NCBI GenBank assembly: GCA_030426665.1
Contig: JAUHYD010000001.1
Span: forward strand, 372,001-436,000
Direction of reading: 5' to 3'
Length of the DNA: 64,000 bases
Source: Bacteroidia bacterium
GTDB taxonomy: Bacteria; Bacteroidota; Bacteroidia; Chitinophagales; Chitinophagaceae
The notes under the pieces are model-generated. The model saw nothing but the letters and a program-made list of their open reading frames with translations. It was not told the origin of the DNA and searched no databases. Made by a program: the position numbers and the translations under genes. Of this stretch, positions 27,461 through 34,788 are shown in pieces (positions within the stretch are counted from its first letter, which is position 1; each line of letters begins with the position of its first letter).

Positions 27461-28312
27461 CTAAGATTTAGTAAATGACATTAAGGTGTTTAATGTAGGG
27501 TCCTTATGTTGTAATAACCCCATTCCGGAATCTCTAAAACCGGCACCCGAAATAATTTTTCTCCACTCTTCGATCGACCGGAACGACTTAAATTCAGACT
27601 TGTCCTTTTCCCAGGCAACATTCAAGCCTAAGTTAAAAACGGTATGTACAACTGACACAAAAGTTGCCATTTCCGGAGTTTTCACATCGTGTTCCCTAAT
27701 AATAAACAGACCTCCTTCTCGTAGTATCCGATGTACAGAACCCATGTATCCGTCCAACAACTCCAACGGGCAGTGATGCAGTCCTATATGGCAGGTAACC
27801 ACATCAATGCTATTATCGCGAATTACATTCTGATTAATCGGTTGATAATCGTCAAGCGGGAAAAACTCCCCAAGTTTTGAGATTTGTCCCCTTTCAAAAA
27901 TATCTGCAATTGAGTTTGACGGTGAAATGTCGTTTGTGAGAAATATAGACCCGGACAGAGAGATATGTTTACGAAGCTCACTGATATATCTACCAGTTGT
28001 TCCGATTTCAAGATAGCCATCAATAACCTTTCTTTCGCCAAGCAGTTGAAGCACCTGTTTTGCCATCTCTTTCTTTTGCTTTTTTAGGGCTGGCAAAGAC
28101 AATGTAAGCTCTGAAAGAAAGGGCTTAATTTTTGGCAGGTTTGCCTGAACAGTTTTATAAATCTCCTCGTCTGTGTTTTCACTTTTGCTTGCAGAAGAAA
28201 GCAGGTAATGAAATTTATCTTCCGGATACAAATGAAAAATGACCTGAAGAAATCGATAGAAATCATCGCTCCACTTTGTGTCAGAAAATACTGCCTTAAA
28301 TTCAGATTTCAT
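27461..28312 (-). CDS. Class I SAM-dependent methyltransferase
   Basis: 283 residues. The Rossmann core starts about residue 95 (VIDGYLEIGTTGRY, a motif I variant ending G-T-T-G rather than GxGxG), followed by an acidic strand end (FLTNDISPS) and the motif IV region DVVTCHIGLHHC, then HRILREGGLFIIREHD as post-motif helix and strand. The N-terminal 90 residues are helical and unassigned. The ATG overlaps the FAD oxidase stop by 4 bp (ATGA), so the two are coupled. A small-molecule or lipid substrate shared with the oxidase is inferred. Confidence 0.82.
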   Translation of the reverse strand: MKSEFKAVFSDTKWSDDFYRFLQVIFHLYPEDKFHYLLSSASKSENTDEEIYKTVQANLPKIKPFLSELTLSLPALKKQKKEMAKQVLQLLGERKVIDGYLEIGTTGRYISELRKHISLSGSIFLTNDISPSNSIADIFERGQISKLGEFFPLDDYQPINQNVIRDNSIDVVTCHIGLHHCPLELLDGYMGSVHRILREGGLFIIREHDVKTPEMATFVSVVHTVFNLGLNVAWEKDKSEFKSFRSIEEWRKIISGAGFRDSGMGLLQHKDPTLNTLMSFTKS

Positions 28313-30051
28313 ATTAAACCGTTTTTATAATAAGTGTCCCAGATGACGTTTCTAAACTTAAATTCCGGATCTAACCTTTGTTTCAGTTCAAATAGCTTAA
28401 CAGCGTTTGGATATGCACGATGAAACTGTTCTGCAGTTGCGTGCGCCTGATAAGGTAAATAATAGGAACCGCCCAGCGACAGTGCGCCATCAACCAACTC
28501 TCTTGTCCAAACCCCTACTTTGTTCTTTTCTACCTCGGTTGTTCCCTGCTTGTACCACACTACAAATGCAAATGCCTCTTCCTTAGCCCATGCCAGTAGC
28601 GAGCCATTGTCGGCCCGAGCATGTCTCAGGGATACGTTTATCACATTCACCTTGTGTCTTGTAAATATTTCAGCCATTATATCCGTGAACTCATCAACCT
28701 TTTTCACCCCAACGAAATACTCCTGTAGTACATAGGTACTGTCTTGTCTGGATTTTGGTTCCAGTTCAAGCACGTCATACCCTGCTTCATAGTTCCTCCA
28801 GTGTATTTTCTTAAAAGCGTATAAAATAGGGTCAACAATAAATTCCCTTCTCCACTTCCCAAAATTGTTTTTAGCAAATGCACCAATAAAATATCTCTCT
28901 ATAGGGTATGCTCCGGCAAGCGGCATAAATCGAGTTTTCACAGTCGGCTTTTCGTCTGTTTTTACCCAGTTAACCGCTCTGATATTTTTGTAAAACGGCG
29001 GATATAAGTCGCCGTTATGAAAGATAATATTGGCATCATCTTTTACATTTTCAAAATAACGCGCATATTCCTTTTGTTTCATCTTAATGTGCTTTCGCCT
29101 TACTGCTACATTGTCTGCAAGCTCCAATTCAACATTTACTATTACGGCTACCGCATTGTAGCAGCCAATACAGGCATAAAACAATTCAGAATTCTCACCA
29201 GGGGAAGTATACTTGAGTGTACCGTCGGCAAGCATAACGTCAAGCGATTTCACCGATAGAATCACCGGACCAAGTCCCATATACCTCCCATGGCAGTTGA
29301 CGCTTAATGCACCACCTACAGTGAAATTGGCATAAGTCTGCATGATTTTTACGCTCAGGTCATATTTGTCAATGTACCTTTGAATGTCGCACCAACGAAT
29401 ACCCGCCTGTACCTTGATAGTCTTATCTGCTTCCGAAAAATCGATTACTTTATTCAGCTCGCGCATGTCTACGTGAAGGCTATGCGGACTGGCCGTTTGC
29501 CCACCCATGCTGAAGCGCCCACCACCGATGCTGATTGGTAGGCCGGCAGACTGTATTAAGGTCTGTAATTCCTCAACTGAATGAGGAGTTGCTACTTTGG
29601 CTACAATTATTGGGTTTAATCGAGTTACATCATTAACTATTCTTTCGTCAGTTTTAAGATGGGGAATCTCCTCTGCCGGACAATTTTTAAAATAATCGGG
29701 AGCAGAACCCGGAACAACACCAAACCGATTAGCTTCTGCATTTCCTTTCCTGAAACCGAGCAAAAATATCAGCAACACAGGCCCCAACACAGGTATTAAC
29801 ACTAGCAGCAGCCAAAGGCCGCTTTTATTGGAGTCGTGTAATCTTTTTGTAGCTGTTGCCGTCAATGCCCAAAACAACAACGGATAAATAACTAAGGTAG
29901 TGGAATAGGAAAACCCAAACTCAAGCAAGTTAATTATGACATAAAAAGTTGCCCAAATAAAAACCGAAACTACCCAGTAGGTAATGCGGTTTATTCTCCC
30001 TCTGGTAGTGAAAAGTAAATAGCTTACCGGTAGCTTGTCTTTGAATGCCAT
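28309..30051 (-). CDS. DUF805 membrane domain fused to FAD-linked oxidase
   Basis: 580 residues, two parts. Residues 1-115 are a DUF805 domain with about four membrane helices (FTTRGRINRITYWV...KRLHDSNKSGLW, a hallmark). Residues about 140-580 are an FAD-binding PCMH/VAO-type oxidoreductase related to aldonolactone oxidases: GGGRFSMGGQTASPHS for the FAD phosphate loop and NFTVGGALSVNCHGRYMGLG for the second FAD segment. The usual His of GxGHS flavinylation motifs is replaced by Arg (GGGRFS), so FAD may be non-covalent. It heads a coupled operon with a methyltransferase and an unknown protein. Fusion to a DUF805 anchor suggests a membrane-associated, possibly lipid, substrate. Confidence 0.85.
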   Translation of the reverse strand: MAFKDKLPVSYLLFTTRGRINRITYWVVSVFIWATFYVIINLLEFGFSYSTTLVIYPLLFWALTATATKRLHDSNKSGLWLLLVLIPVLGPVLLIFLLGFRKGNAEANRFGVVPGSAPDYFKNCPAEEIPHLKTDERIVNDVTRLNPIIVAKVATPHSVEELQTLIQSAGLPISIGGGRFSMGGQTASPHSLHVDMRELNKVIDFSEADKTIKVQAGIRWCDIQRYIDKYDLSVKIMQTYANFTVGGALSVNCHGRYMGLGPVILSVKSLDVMLADGTLKYTSPGENSELFYACIGCYNAVAVIVNVELELADNVAVRRKHIKMKQKEYARYFENVKDDANIIFHNGDLYPPFYKNIRAVNWVKTDEKPTVKTRFMPLAGAYPIERYFIGAFAKNNFGKWRREFIVDPILYAFKKIHWRNYEAGYDVLELEPKSRQDSTYVLQEYFVGVKKVDEFTDIMAEIFTRHKVNVINVSLRHARADNGSLLAWAKEEAFAFVVWYKQGTTEVEKNKVGVWTRELVDGALSLGGSYYLPYQAHATAEQFHRAYPNAVKLFELKQRLDPEFKFRNVIWDTYYKNGLI

Positions 30052-30431
30052 TAATAATCAGGGTTGCATGTATGTAAATGTAATAATCGCATGCGTTAAC
30101 AACAAAACCAAACTTACAAAAAACGTCGAAATATAGCAGCCTTGCTACTCGTGAAGTTACCCCCACCCCTGAAAGGAGGCGTTCTGCTGTAGCTACTAAT
30201 TCTGTCATTTTCAAAGTGCCTTTGCAGCTCACAGCGTGAACTCACCACGACAAAAAATTCTACACGGGCCGAACATTACTTCGGACATTGATAATAGCAG
30301 TGACTCTTAAATGACGGAAAACGTATTCGCATTTAGCATTTTCCTTTTTGCAAGCAGATGTTTGCAAGTATTTGGAGGAGCGCGATTTAACTTAAGGCTG
30401 CGTGTATACAACTGACTAAATTGTTATTACA
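30052..30431. other. Gene-free stretch upstream of the oxidase operon
   Basis: No supported gene. It should hold the promoter of the minus-strand oxidase operon, but no exact TAnnTTTG was found. The string TTTTTGCAAGCAGATGTTTGCAAG (30344-30367 region) loosely echoes the CGCAAGCG arm of the folded repeat that follows. Confidence 0.4.
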
Positions 30432-30501
30432 TTCGTCAGTCGGGAGACTGACCTCCGCTGTGACGTAGTCGGGCGACATACGCCAAACATTTGTGTTTTT
30501 G
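30432..30501 (-). repeat. Folded intergenic repeat, copy 3
   Basis: 70 bp, 66/70 identical to the matching part of copy 1. Both hairpins are intact: GTCAGTC-GGGA-GACTGAC and CGTAGTCG-GG-CGAC-a-TACG. Same orientation as copies 1 and 2. No gene end on the minus strand lies beside it, unlike the other two copies; the outer arm (CGCAAGCGGACC...) is missing or has diverged. Confidence 0.85.
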
Positions 30502-30748
30502 CACTACGGCAAGCGGGCGAACCTATCGACTATTAGTATTGTAAATCAACAAGATGAAAGATCGTTTATCCCGTTTACTCTCGATTTATTACCCTGTTAT
30601 GTTGTGAAAGAACAACACCATGAAAATATGAAAAAAATATAGAAAATTACAAATAATGGCTTATTTATGAACTAATTTACTCACAAAACAGAGTTGGGTT
30701 AATTAAAAGTTTAAAACATCAAATAAATATTATATATTCACCGATATT

Positions 30749-32089
30749 ATGTTGAGTGAATTTAATAAGATTTTATTGCCTCAAGGAACTGAAGAGTCCT
30801 TTTTGGCACTTGATTCTCCTTGGTCTGACGACAAAGATGCTGTATTCAGTTTAGACAAGAAATCATTTAACTACATTTTCGAAGAATTAATCAGCCGTGG
30901 AGCAATAAATCTGGCATTACTACCTGATTCGGGATACACGAGGCATCTTGACTCATATGACAAGGTTTTAAAAACTAGGACTTATATTGTCGATGAAAAG
31001 ACTCACATATTTGAGTCCTTGAACACCTTCTTTAAACCTATCGCCGAAGAACTAGATATTGATATCAATCAATGTAAACCTTCTAGTACGTTCAACTATC
31101 AAAGATTAATTGTTTCAAATGAAGAAAATTTCATCAGAAAACAGAAACTAAAGTCATTTGCTATAGCATATGAGAATATTTATCCTTTGATAATTGGAAT
31201 CAGAGAAAAAACTCAAATTTCATTAGAACTTGAAAAAACAATTGACTCACTACAAGCGTTAAAGTCAACATGTAGAAGTGAGAATTCAAGAAAAAACTGT
31301 GCGGTTCTTCTTGGCTTACTAAACACCTATAAACCTGTTGAAGTTCCAGGGCTTAGGGTCCTAAAATCTTTCGCCCCTTTAGAGCTCGTTGATAACTTCG
31401 AGTACTTTCTAAAGGACGAACTTTATAGGGAGTACTCTTATCATGCTTCTTCTTTGGGAAAAATTAAAATCAAAACACAGGAAACGATTGATGATATCAA
31501 AAGAGTCCTGTCTAAGTTTTTAAAAAAAAACAATTACTCGGACACAATCGACTTCGGATCTAAAATTATTTCTACAAGTACCGGTGTCCAATTGCCGACA
31601 TTCAAGGCTATTCAAACCCTTCTACACGAAACCACTTACTTACCTCCGATTATCAGCTTACCAAGCCTTATTTCAACTGCAAGAGACAATTGGGAAAAGA
31701 GTACACGTTACGGTTGTGTTAATTTTGGAGTAAATATCATGCAGGATAGTATAGACACAGAACAAGAATTAAGCTATACTTTGACCACTTCCAATAAAGA
31801 ACAAATTGAATTAGTATTTAAAACGCGCGGCAAGTTCTACGGCGAAGAAGTTGGGGTTGAGATGATCCCCACTAATTGTGAACTAAATGATAGTGTTTTG
31901 GAGTTGTTCAAATCCTTTCATAAGAGCAATTTCACCAAACCGATTACTTGTGACATTCATAAAAACTCTATTAAATTTTCTGATATTGAACTTACATACG
32001 GCAAATCAAAAATTGAAGTTCGCTTCTGTTCATGTTGTCAAGATACATTTATTCACGTTTGCGCTCAATTGCTTAGTTTTCACCAATAA
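30749..32089 (+). CDS. Orphan 446-residue protein, unknown function
   Basis: A soluble, charged, AT-rich-coded protein without signal peptide or membrane segment. The middle (about 150-280) is helical with coiled-coil character. The C-terminal 50 residues contain a Cys/His cluster (TCDIH, then RFCSCCQDTFIHVCAQ) that could bind a metal. A related C-terminal Cys pattern is seen in various unannotated accessory-region proteins, but I cannot name a family. It stands alone between the folded repeat copy 3 and the left end of the integrated element. The codon composition is visibly more AT-rich than in the core genes, consistent with transfer. Confidence 0.65.
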   Translation: MLSEFNKILLPQGTEESFLALDSPWSDDKDAVFSLDKKSFNYIFEELISRGAINLALLPDSGYTRHLDSYDKVLKTRTYIVDEKTHIFESLNTFFKPIAEELDIDINQCKPSSTFNYQRLIVSNEENFIRKQKLKSFAIAYENIYPLIIGIREKTQISLELEKTIDSLQALKSTCRSENSRKNCAVLLGLLNTYKPVEVPGLRVLKSFAPLELVDNFEYFLKDELYREYSYHASSLGKIKIKTQETIDDIKRVLSKFLKKNNYSDTIDFGSKIISTSTGVQLPTFKAIQTLLHETTYLPPIISLPSLISTARDNWEKSTRYGCVNFGVNIMQDSIDTEQELSYTLTTSNKEQIELVFKTRGKFYGEEVGVEMIPTNCELNDSVLELFKSFHKSNFTKPITCDIHKNSIKFSDIELTYGKSKIEVRFCSCCQDTFIHVCAQLLSFHQ

Positions 32090-32265
32090 TTTTGTACTGA
32101 ACTATGCTTGGCAAGCCAGCATTATGATATTTCCTTGGTTACATTAAAATACTTTCGCCATTGCTGGTGTTCCTCACCGATAATCTCATACAGGGCTGGA
32201 AATGGCAGTCAAAACACATCAACTAAATTTATCCATTACTCCCAAGAACTCAATTACCGTCCAAG

Positions 32266-32309
32266 CAAAAAGCGAAGAAACAAAGCAATCTACGCTTTCC
32301 TTCTTCGCT
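32266..32309 (-). terminator. ssrA: Stranded ancestral ssrA terminator
   Basis: On the minus strand a stem AGCGAAGAA / TTCTTCGCT encloses a second stem AAAGC / GCTTT and is followed by TTTT. It lies 10 bp outside the left att copy. If the element were removed, the tmRNA 3' end would sit 14 bp upstream of this hairpin, where a terminator is expected. No gene now reads into it. Confidence 0.7.
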
Positions 32310-32318
32310 CAAAACTGT

Positions 32319-32334
32319 TTTGTGGAGCCGGCGG
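32319..32334. other. Left attachment core (att repeat)
   Basis: TTTGTGGAGCCGGCGG, a 16-bp copy of the ssrA 3' end (T arm and acceptor stem side). The identity stops on both sides, as expected for a recombination core. Confidence 0.88.
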
Positions 32335-32396
32335 AACTACCCCAAAATGACACGTAATGCTGTCCTGTAGCATGTTTCGATAAACAGATAAACTTT

Positions 32397-32407
32397 GGGT
32401 ATCAGAA
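32397..32407 (+). repeat. Arm-type repeat, left arm
   Basis: GGGTATCAGAA, 63 bp inside the left core. The same sequence occurs twice in the right arm in the same orientation. It is a likely integrase arm-binding or excisionase site. Confidence 0.6.
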
Positions 32408-32541
32408 CAGTAACAAATCGGAGATCTATTTCACTTGAACTCAATACATTAAGTACTTTTTCTTCAGTAATTTTTTCAATTCACATTTGTTGTTAAACTA
32501 TAAATCTTTCTATCAGGATAAAACCCACGACTCTCAACACC

Positions 32542-32549
32542 TACCTTTG
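32542..32549 (+). promoter_or_regulatory. Candidate -7 box TACCTTTG
   Basis: An exact TAnnTTTG match 16 bp before the ATG at 32565, so the leader would be very short. Confidence 0.5.
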
Positions 32550-32564
32550 CATAAAATATGAACT

Positions 32565-32879
32565 ATGAACAGAGAAAATATTGGCAGTCTAATTGGTAAG
32601 GCTGCTGCAATTTATTTTGCATTTGAAGTCATTAATCAGCTACTTACAATTGAGAAAGACACTATCAACTACGAATTGTGGTATAGAGGCAGACTTGTTT
32701 ATCATGGCATTTGCTTTGAAGACAGGTTAGATGCAAGACTGTATGAGCACCAGTATTCAGGAAAAGTATTTGATGAATGTATTTTTGGTGAACCTACTAC
32801 ACAAGACAGGGCTAAACATATTGAACAAAAGAGAATTAGGAAAGATAGACCTAGGTATAATGTGCAACACAATTTCTGA
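32565..32879 (+). CDS. Small GIY-YIG-like protein
   Basis: 104 residues. From residue 38 the sequence reads LWYRGRLVYHGICFEDRLDARLYEHQ...E..RIRKDRPRYN, which follows the order of a GIY-YIG nuclease fold: two strands with a Tyr...HGI variant, an Arg in the first helix, a late Glu and a terminal Pro-x-Tyr-Asn. The canonical GIY triad is altered (YHG), so catalytic activity is doubtful. It is the first gene inside the left end of the element and reads inward, opposite to most element genes. Fold assignment is tentative. Confidence 0.55.
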   Translation: MNRENIGSLIGKAAAIYFAFEVINQLLTIEKDTINYELWYRGRLVYHGICFEDRLDARLYEHQYSGKVFDECIFGEPTTQDRAKHIEQKRIRKDRPRYNVQHNF

Positions 32880-32893
32880 CAGGAAACTACCAG

Positions 32894-33208
32894 TTATTCC
32901 TTAAGATATTTTACGAAGTCCGAGCGTTTCAAATACTTTGCCAGGTGCAGTAGGGCTTCCTTCTTTTTGGCAATTTTCGTTATTTCCTTCTTTCTGCCGG
33001 GTATAGCTGCTAATTGGTTGGCTACAGGTGTATCATTGGCCGTTTGCAATAATGCTATAATTTTATCTAGTTTCTCGTTCTGCTCCTGTAATAATTGACG
33101 GATCGCTATTTCGCTATCTGATTTCATTCTGGCAAATATAGCAGTAAGCAAAAAGGGCAATAATGAGAGTATCATCATTGCCCAATTAAAAATAATTGCA
33201 AAAACCAA
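32894..33208 (-). CDS. Small membrane protein with coiled coil
   Basis: 104 residues. An N-terminal transmembrane helix (IIFNWAMMILSLLPFLLTAIF) is followed by a coiled coil (IAIRQLLQEQNEKLDKIIALLQ) and a basic tail (GRKKEITKIAKKK). No family known to me. It is the distal gene of the minus-strand run behind the iteron array and probably cytoplasmic-facing. Similar single-helix plus coiled-coil proteins occur in many phages and satellites, but the sequence gives no function. Confidence 0.6.
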   Translation of the reverse strand: MVFAIIFNWAMMILSLLPFLLTAIFARMKSDSEIAIRQLLQEQNEKLDKIIALLQTANDTPVANQLAAIPGRKKEITKIAKKKEALLHLAKYLKRSDFVKYLKE

Positions 33209-33242
33209 AGTAATCTCACCTAATACATTGATTAGCGAAATC

Positions 33243-33503
33243 TCACCAAAAATAACCGCAATTCTTGACCAACTTTAAGTCGTCAGGTGTTCGAGGAAAT
33301 ATTATACAGTTCCCCGGACGTATTGAGTAAATAGAACATTTCGATTTTGCCGATAACATTGGACATTTACCTCCTAACTTGCAACATGCACCACCCTTTT
33401 CACCTGACAAGGTTTCACACTTTTCGGGCGTACACTTCCCCTTTCTACCTGGGGTAATACCGTTGAATGAATTAAAAAACCTTCTTGCCTTATTCGATTC
33501 CAT
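33243..33503 (-). CDS. Small cysteine-cluster protein, YkgJ-like
   Basis: 86 residues with eight cysteines. The core ACCKLGGKCPMLSAKSKCSI followed by YSIRPGNCIIFPRTP matches the YkgJ/CxxCxxCC metal-cluster family (CC...C..L...G.C.IY..RP..C..FP), thought to bind zinc or an iron-sulfur cluster. Family members are of unknown function. Its start lies inside the preceding small frame (33490-33606), which suggests translational coupling. Finding it in a mobile element is unusual; it could be cargo rather than element machinery. Confidence 0.75.
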   Translation of the reverse strand: MESNKARRFFNSFNGITPGRKGKCTPEKCETLSGEKGGACCKLGGKCPMLSAKSKCSIYSIRPGNCIIFPRTPDDLKLVKNCGYFW

Positions 33504-33606
33504 CTACGCTAGAATTTGTGTGTTTACTCTTTTCAACAAGATGCAGCATGTATTGTCGATGAAAGATGTATACTGTAATCAATACCGCTAATATTACTAA
33601 CCTCAT
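33490..33606 (-). CDS. Tiny membrane peptide (38 aa), translationally coupled
   Basis: MRLVILAVLITVYIFHRQYM then a charged tail ending SSVDGIE. One hydrophobic helix (residues 2-15). Its ATG overlaps the stop of the upstream 236-residue gene (ATGA), and its 3' end overlaps the start of the YkgJ-like gene by 14 bp. This tight nesting on both sides is the main support for a real gene. Confidence 0.5.
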   Translation of the reverse strand: MRLVILAVLITVYIFHRQYMLHLVEKSKHTNSSVDGIE

Positions 33607-34313
33607 GATATACCGTTTTGTTCGTTCTCTGGTTCCTCCGGAGTCTCAACAATCGTATAGCCTCCGAAAATTGATGCGGTCTCTATAAGATTAGATTTTG
33701 AGCCATTACTATCTCTTTCATTCAACGCTAACGCTTTCATAGTTGACTTGAATTTAGCAAGCTTTATACCGGTTGTGGGTTCAAATGCCTGATTATCGCC
33801 AAGACTTAATGAATAGTGATAGAGCATTTCACAAAGTGATTTTTCAAGTGGTGCTAAACCTTTAACTACCCTCCTATCATTTATTTGCTTTACGATTTCT
33901 GAGGTTTCAGGATTAGCAACAAACGAAATCACACCCGATACACGCGGAATTTCTTTTGTACTTTCAGATACTGGCTCTTTTGCTACATTGTAAATACGCA
34001 TTGCTTCTAATAGGGCATCATAAGATAGTCCTTTAATTACTTCCTGCGCATCATCTGAAATCTCTGTTATTGTCCCACCAGATAGCAACTCTGAGTTTGC
34101 AGCTTTATTAATAAGTTGCAAACTCAGGTCGGATACACTCACACTACTCTCATTAGATAGACTAACAAGGTGATTAAATAAATCCCCAGGTACATGAACC
34201 GGAATGGTATATACTGACGATGGAGGGGCCTGCTTTGTAATGGCTGGCTCTGGCGGTGTTGAGGTGTTAGTTTGAGTAACCTCTGGCGTTGTTGTCTTTG
34301 CTGTTTCTTCCAT
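33603..34313 (-). CDS. Unknown 236-residue element protein
   Basis: The first 35 residues are rich in Thr, Pro and Glu and probably disordered. Residues 36-72 (VYTIPVHVPGDLFNHLVSLSNESSVSVSDLSLQLIN) have a strand-helix-helix pattern that could be a ribbon-helix-helix, but this is weak. The rest is mixed alpha/beta without known motif. It is the first gene after the iteron array in the direction of transcription, and it leads a coupled run of small genes. A role in control or segregation of the element would fit its place; there is no direct evidence. Confidence 0.65.
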   Translation of the reverse strand: MEETAKTTTPEVTQTNTSTPPEPAITKQAPPSSVYTIPVHVPGDLFNHLVSLSNESSVSVSDLSLQLINKAANSELLSGGTITEISDDAQEVIKGLSYDALLEAMRIYNVAKEPVSESTKEIPRVSGVISFVANPETSEIVKQINDRRVVKGLAPLEKSLCEMLYHYSLSLGDNQAFEPTTGIKLAKFKSTMKALALNERDSNGSKSNLIETASIFGGYTIVETPEEPENEQNGIS

Positions 34314-34441
34314 AGTTTGTTATTTTATGTAAAACTATTTTTGTTCGACAACGAGAGGAATAGATTGCCGTAGAATTGGATATGTATATCAGCAATCAAA
34401 TGACTTACTCTATCGTCAGAGTACAAGAAATAAAAAGAACG

Positions 34442-34665
34442 TATGCACTTATGCACTTCCCTTTTTAAGTATTTGATTTTCAGTTACTTATTTAGTGCAT
34501 ACCACTAAAACAACATATGCACTCACTTATTTCCTATGCACTTAAACAGCAATAGTGCATACTAGTTGCCAAAAGTGCATACAAAGTGCGTACTATAAAA
34601 ACCACATGCACTATCTAACTTATTGATTATTATATCTTTTTTCTCTGAAAGTGCATAAGTGCATA
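34442..34665. repeat. Iteron array, candidate replication origin
   Basis: Eleven copies of the 8-bp unit TATGCACT / AGTGCATA in 224 bp. Forward units are at 34442, 34450, 34516, 34535 and (CATGCACT variant) 34605. Inverted units are at 34494, 34554, 34574, 34585 (AGTGCGTA variant), 34650 and 34658. The outer edges are tandem pairs facing each other: two forward units at the left end and two inverted units at the right end. AT-rich sequence lies between. It starts 123 bp beyond the stop of the primase-helicase, the position of the origin in SaPI-type islands. It fills the gap between 34314 and 34788, where no gene is seen. Confidence 0.85.
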
Positions 34666-34788
34666 GAAAAGTCTAATGAAAGAAAGAAGTAAATACAAAA
34701 CAAAAGAATCGGCACTTTTCGTTTAAGACATAAAAAAAGAGCCGGTAGAAAACGGCCCTAATCACACACTCACAAAATGTCATCACTA

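Noticed and set aside
34442-34665. CRISPR array
   Set aside because: The repeated unit is only 8 bp, occurs on both strands and has irregular spacing; no cas gene is near.
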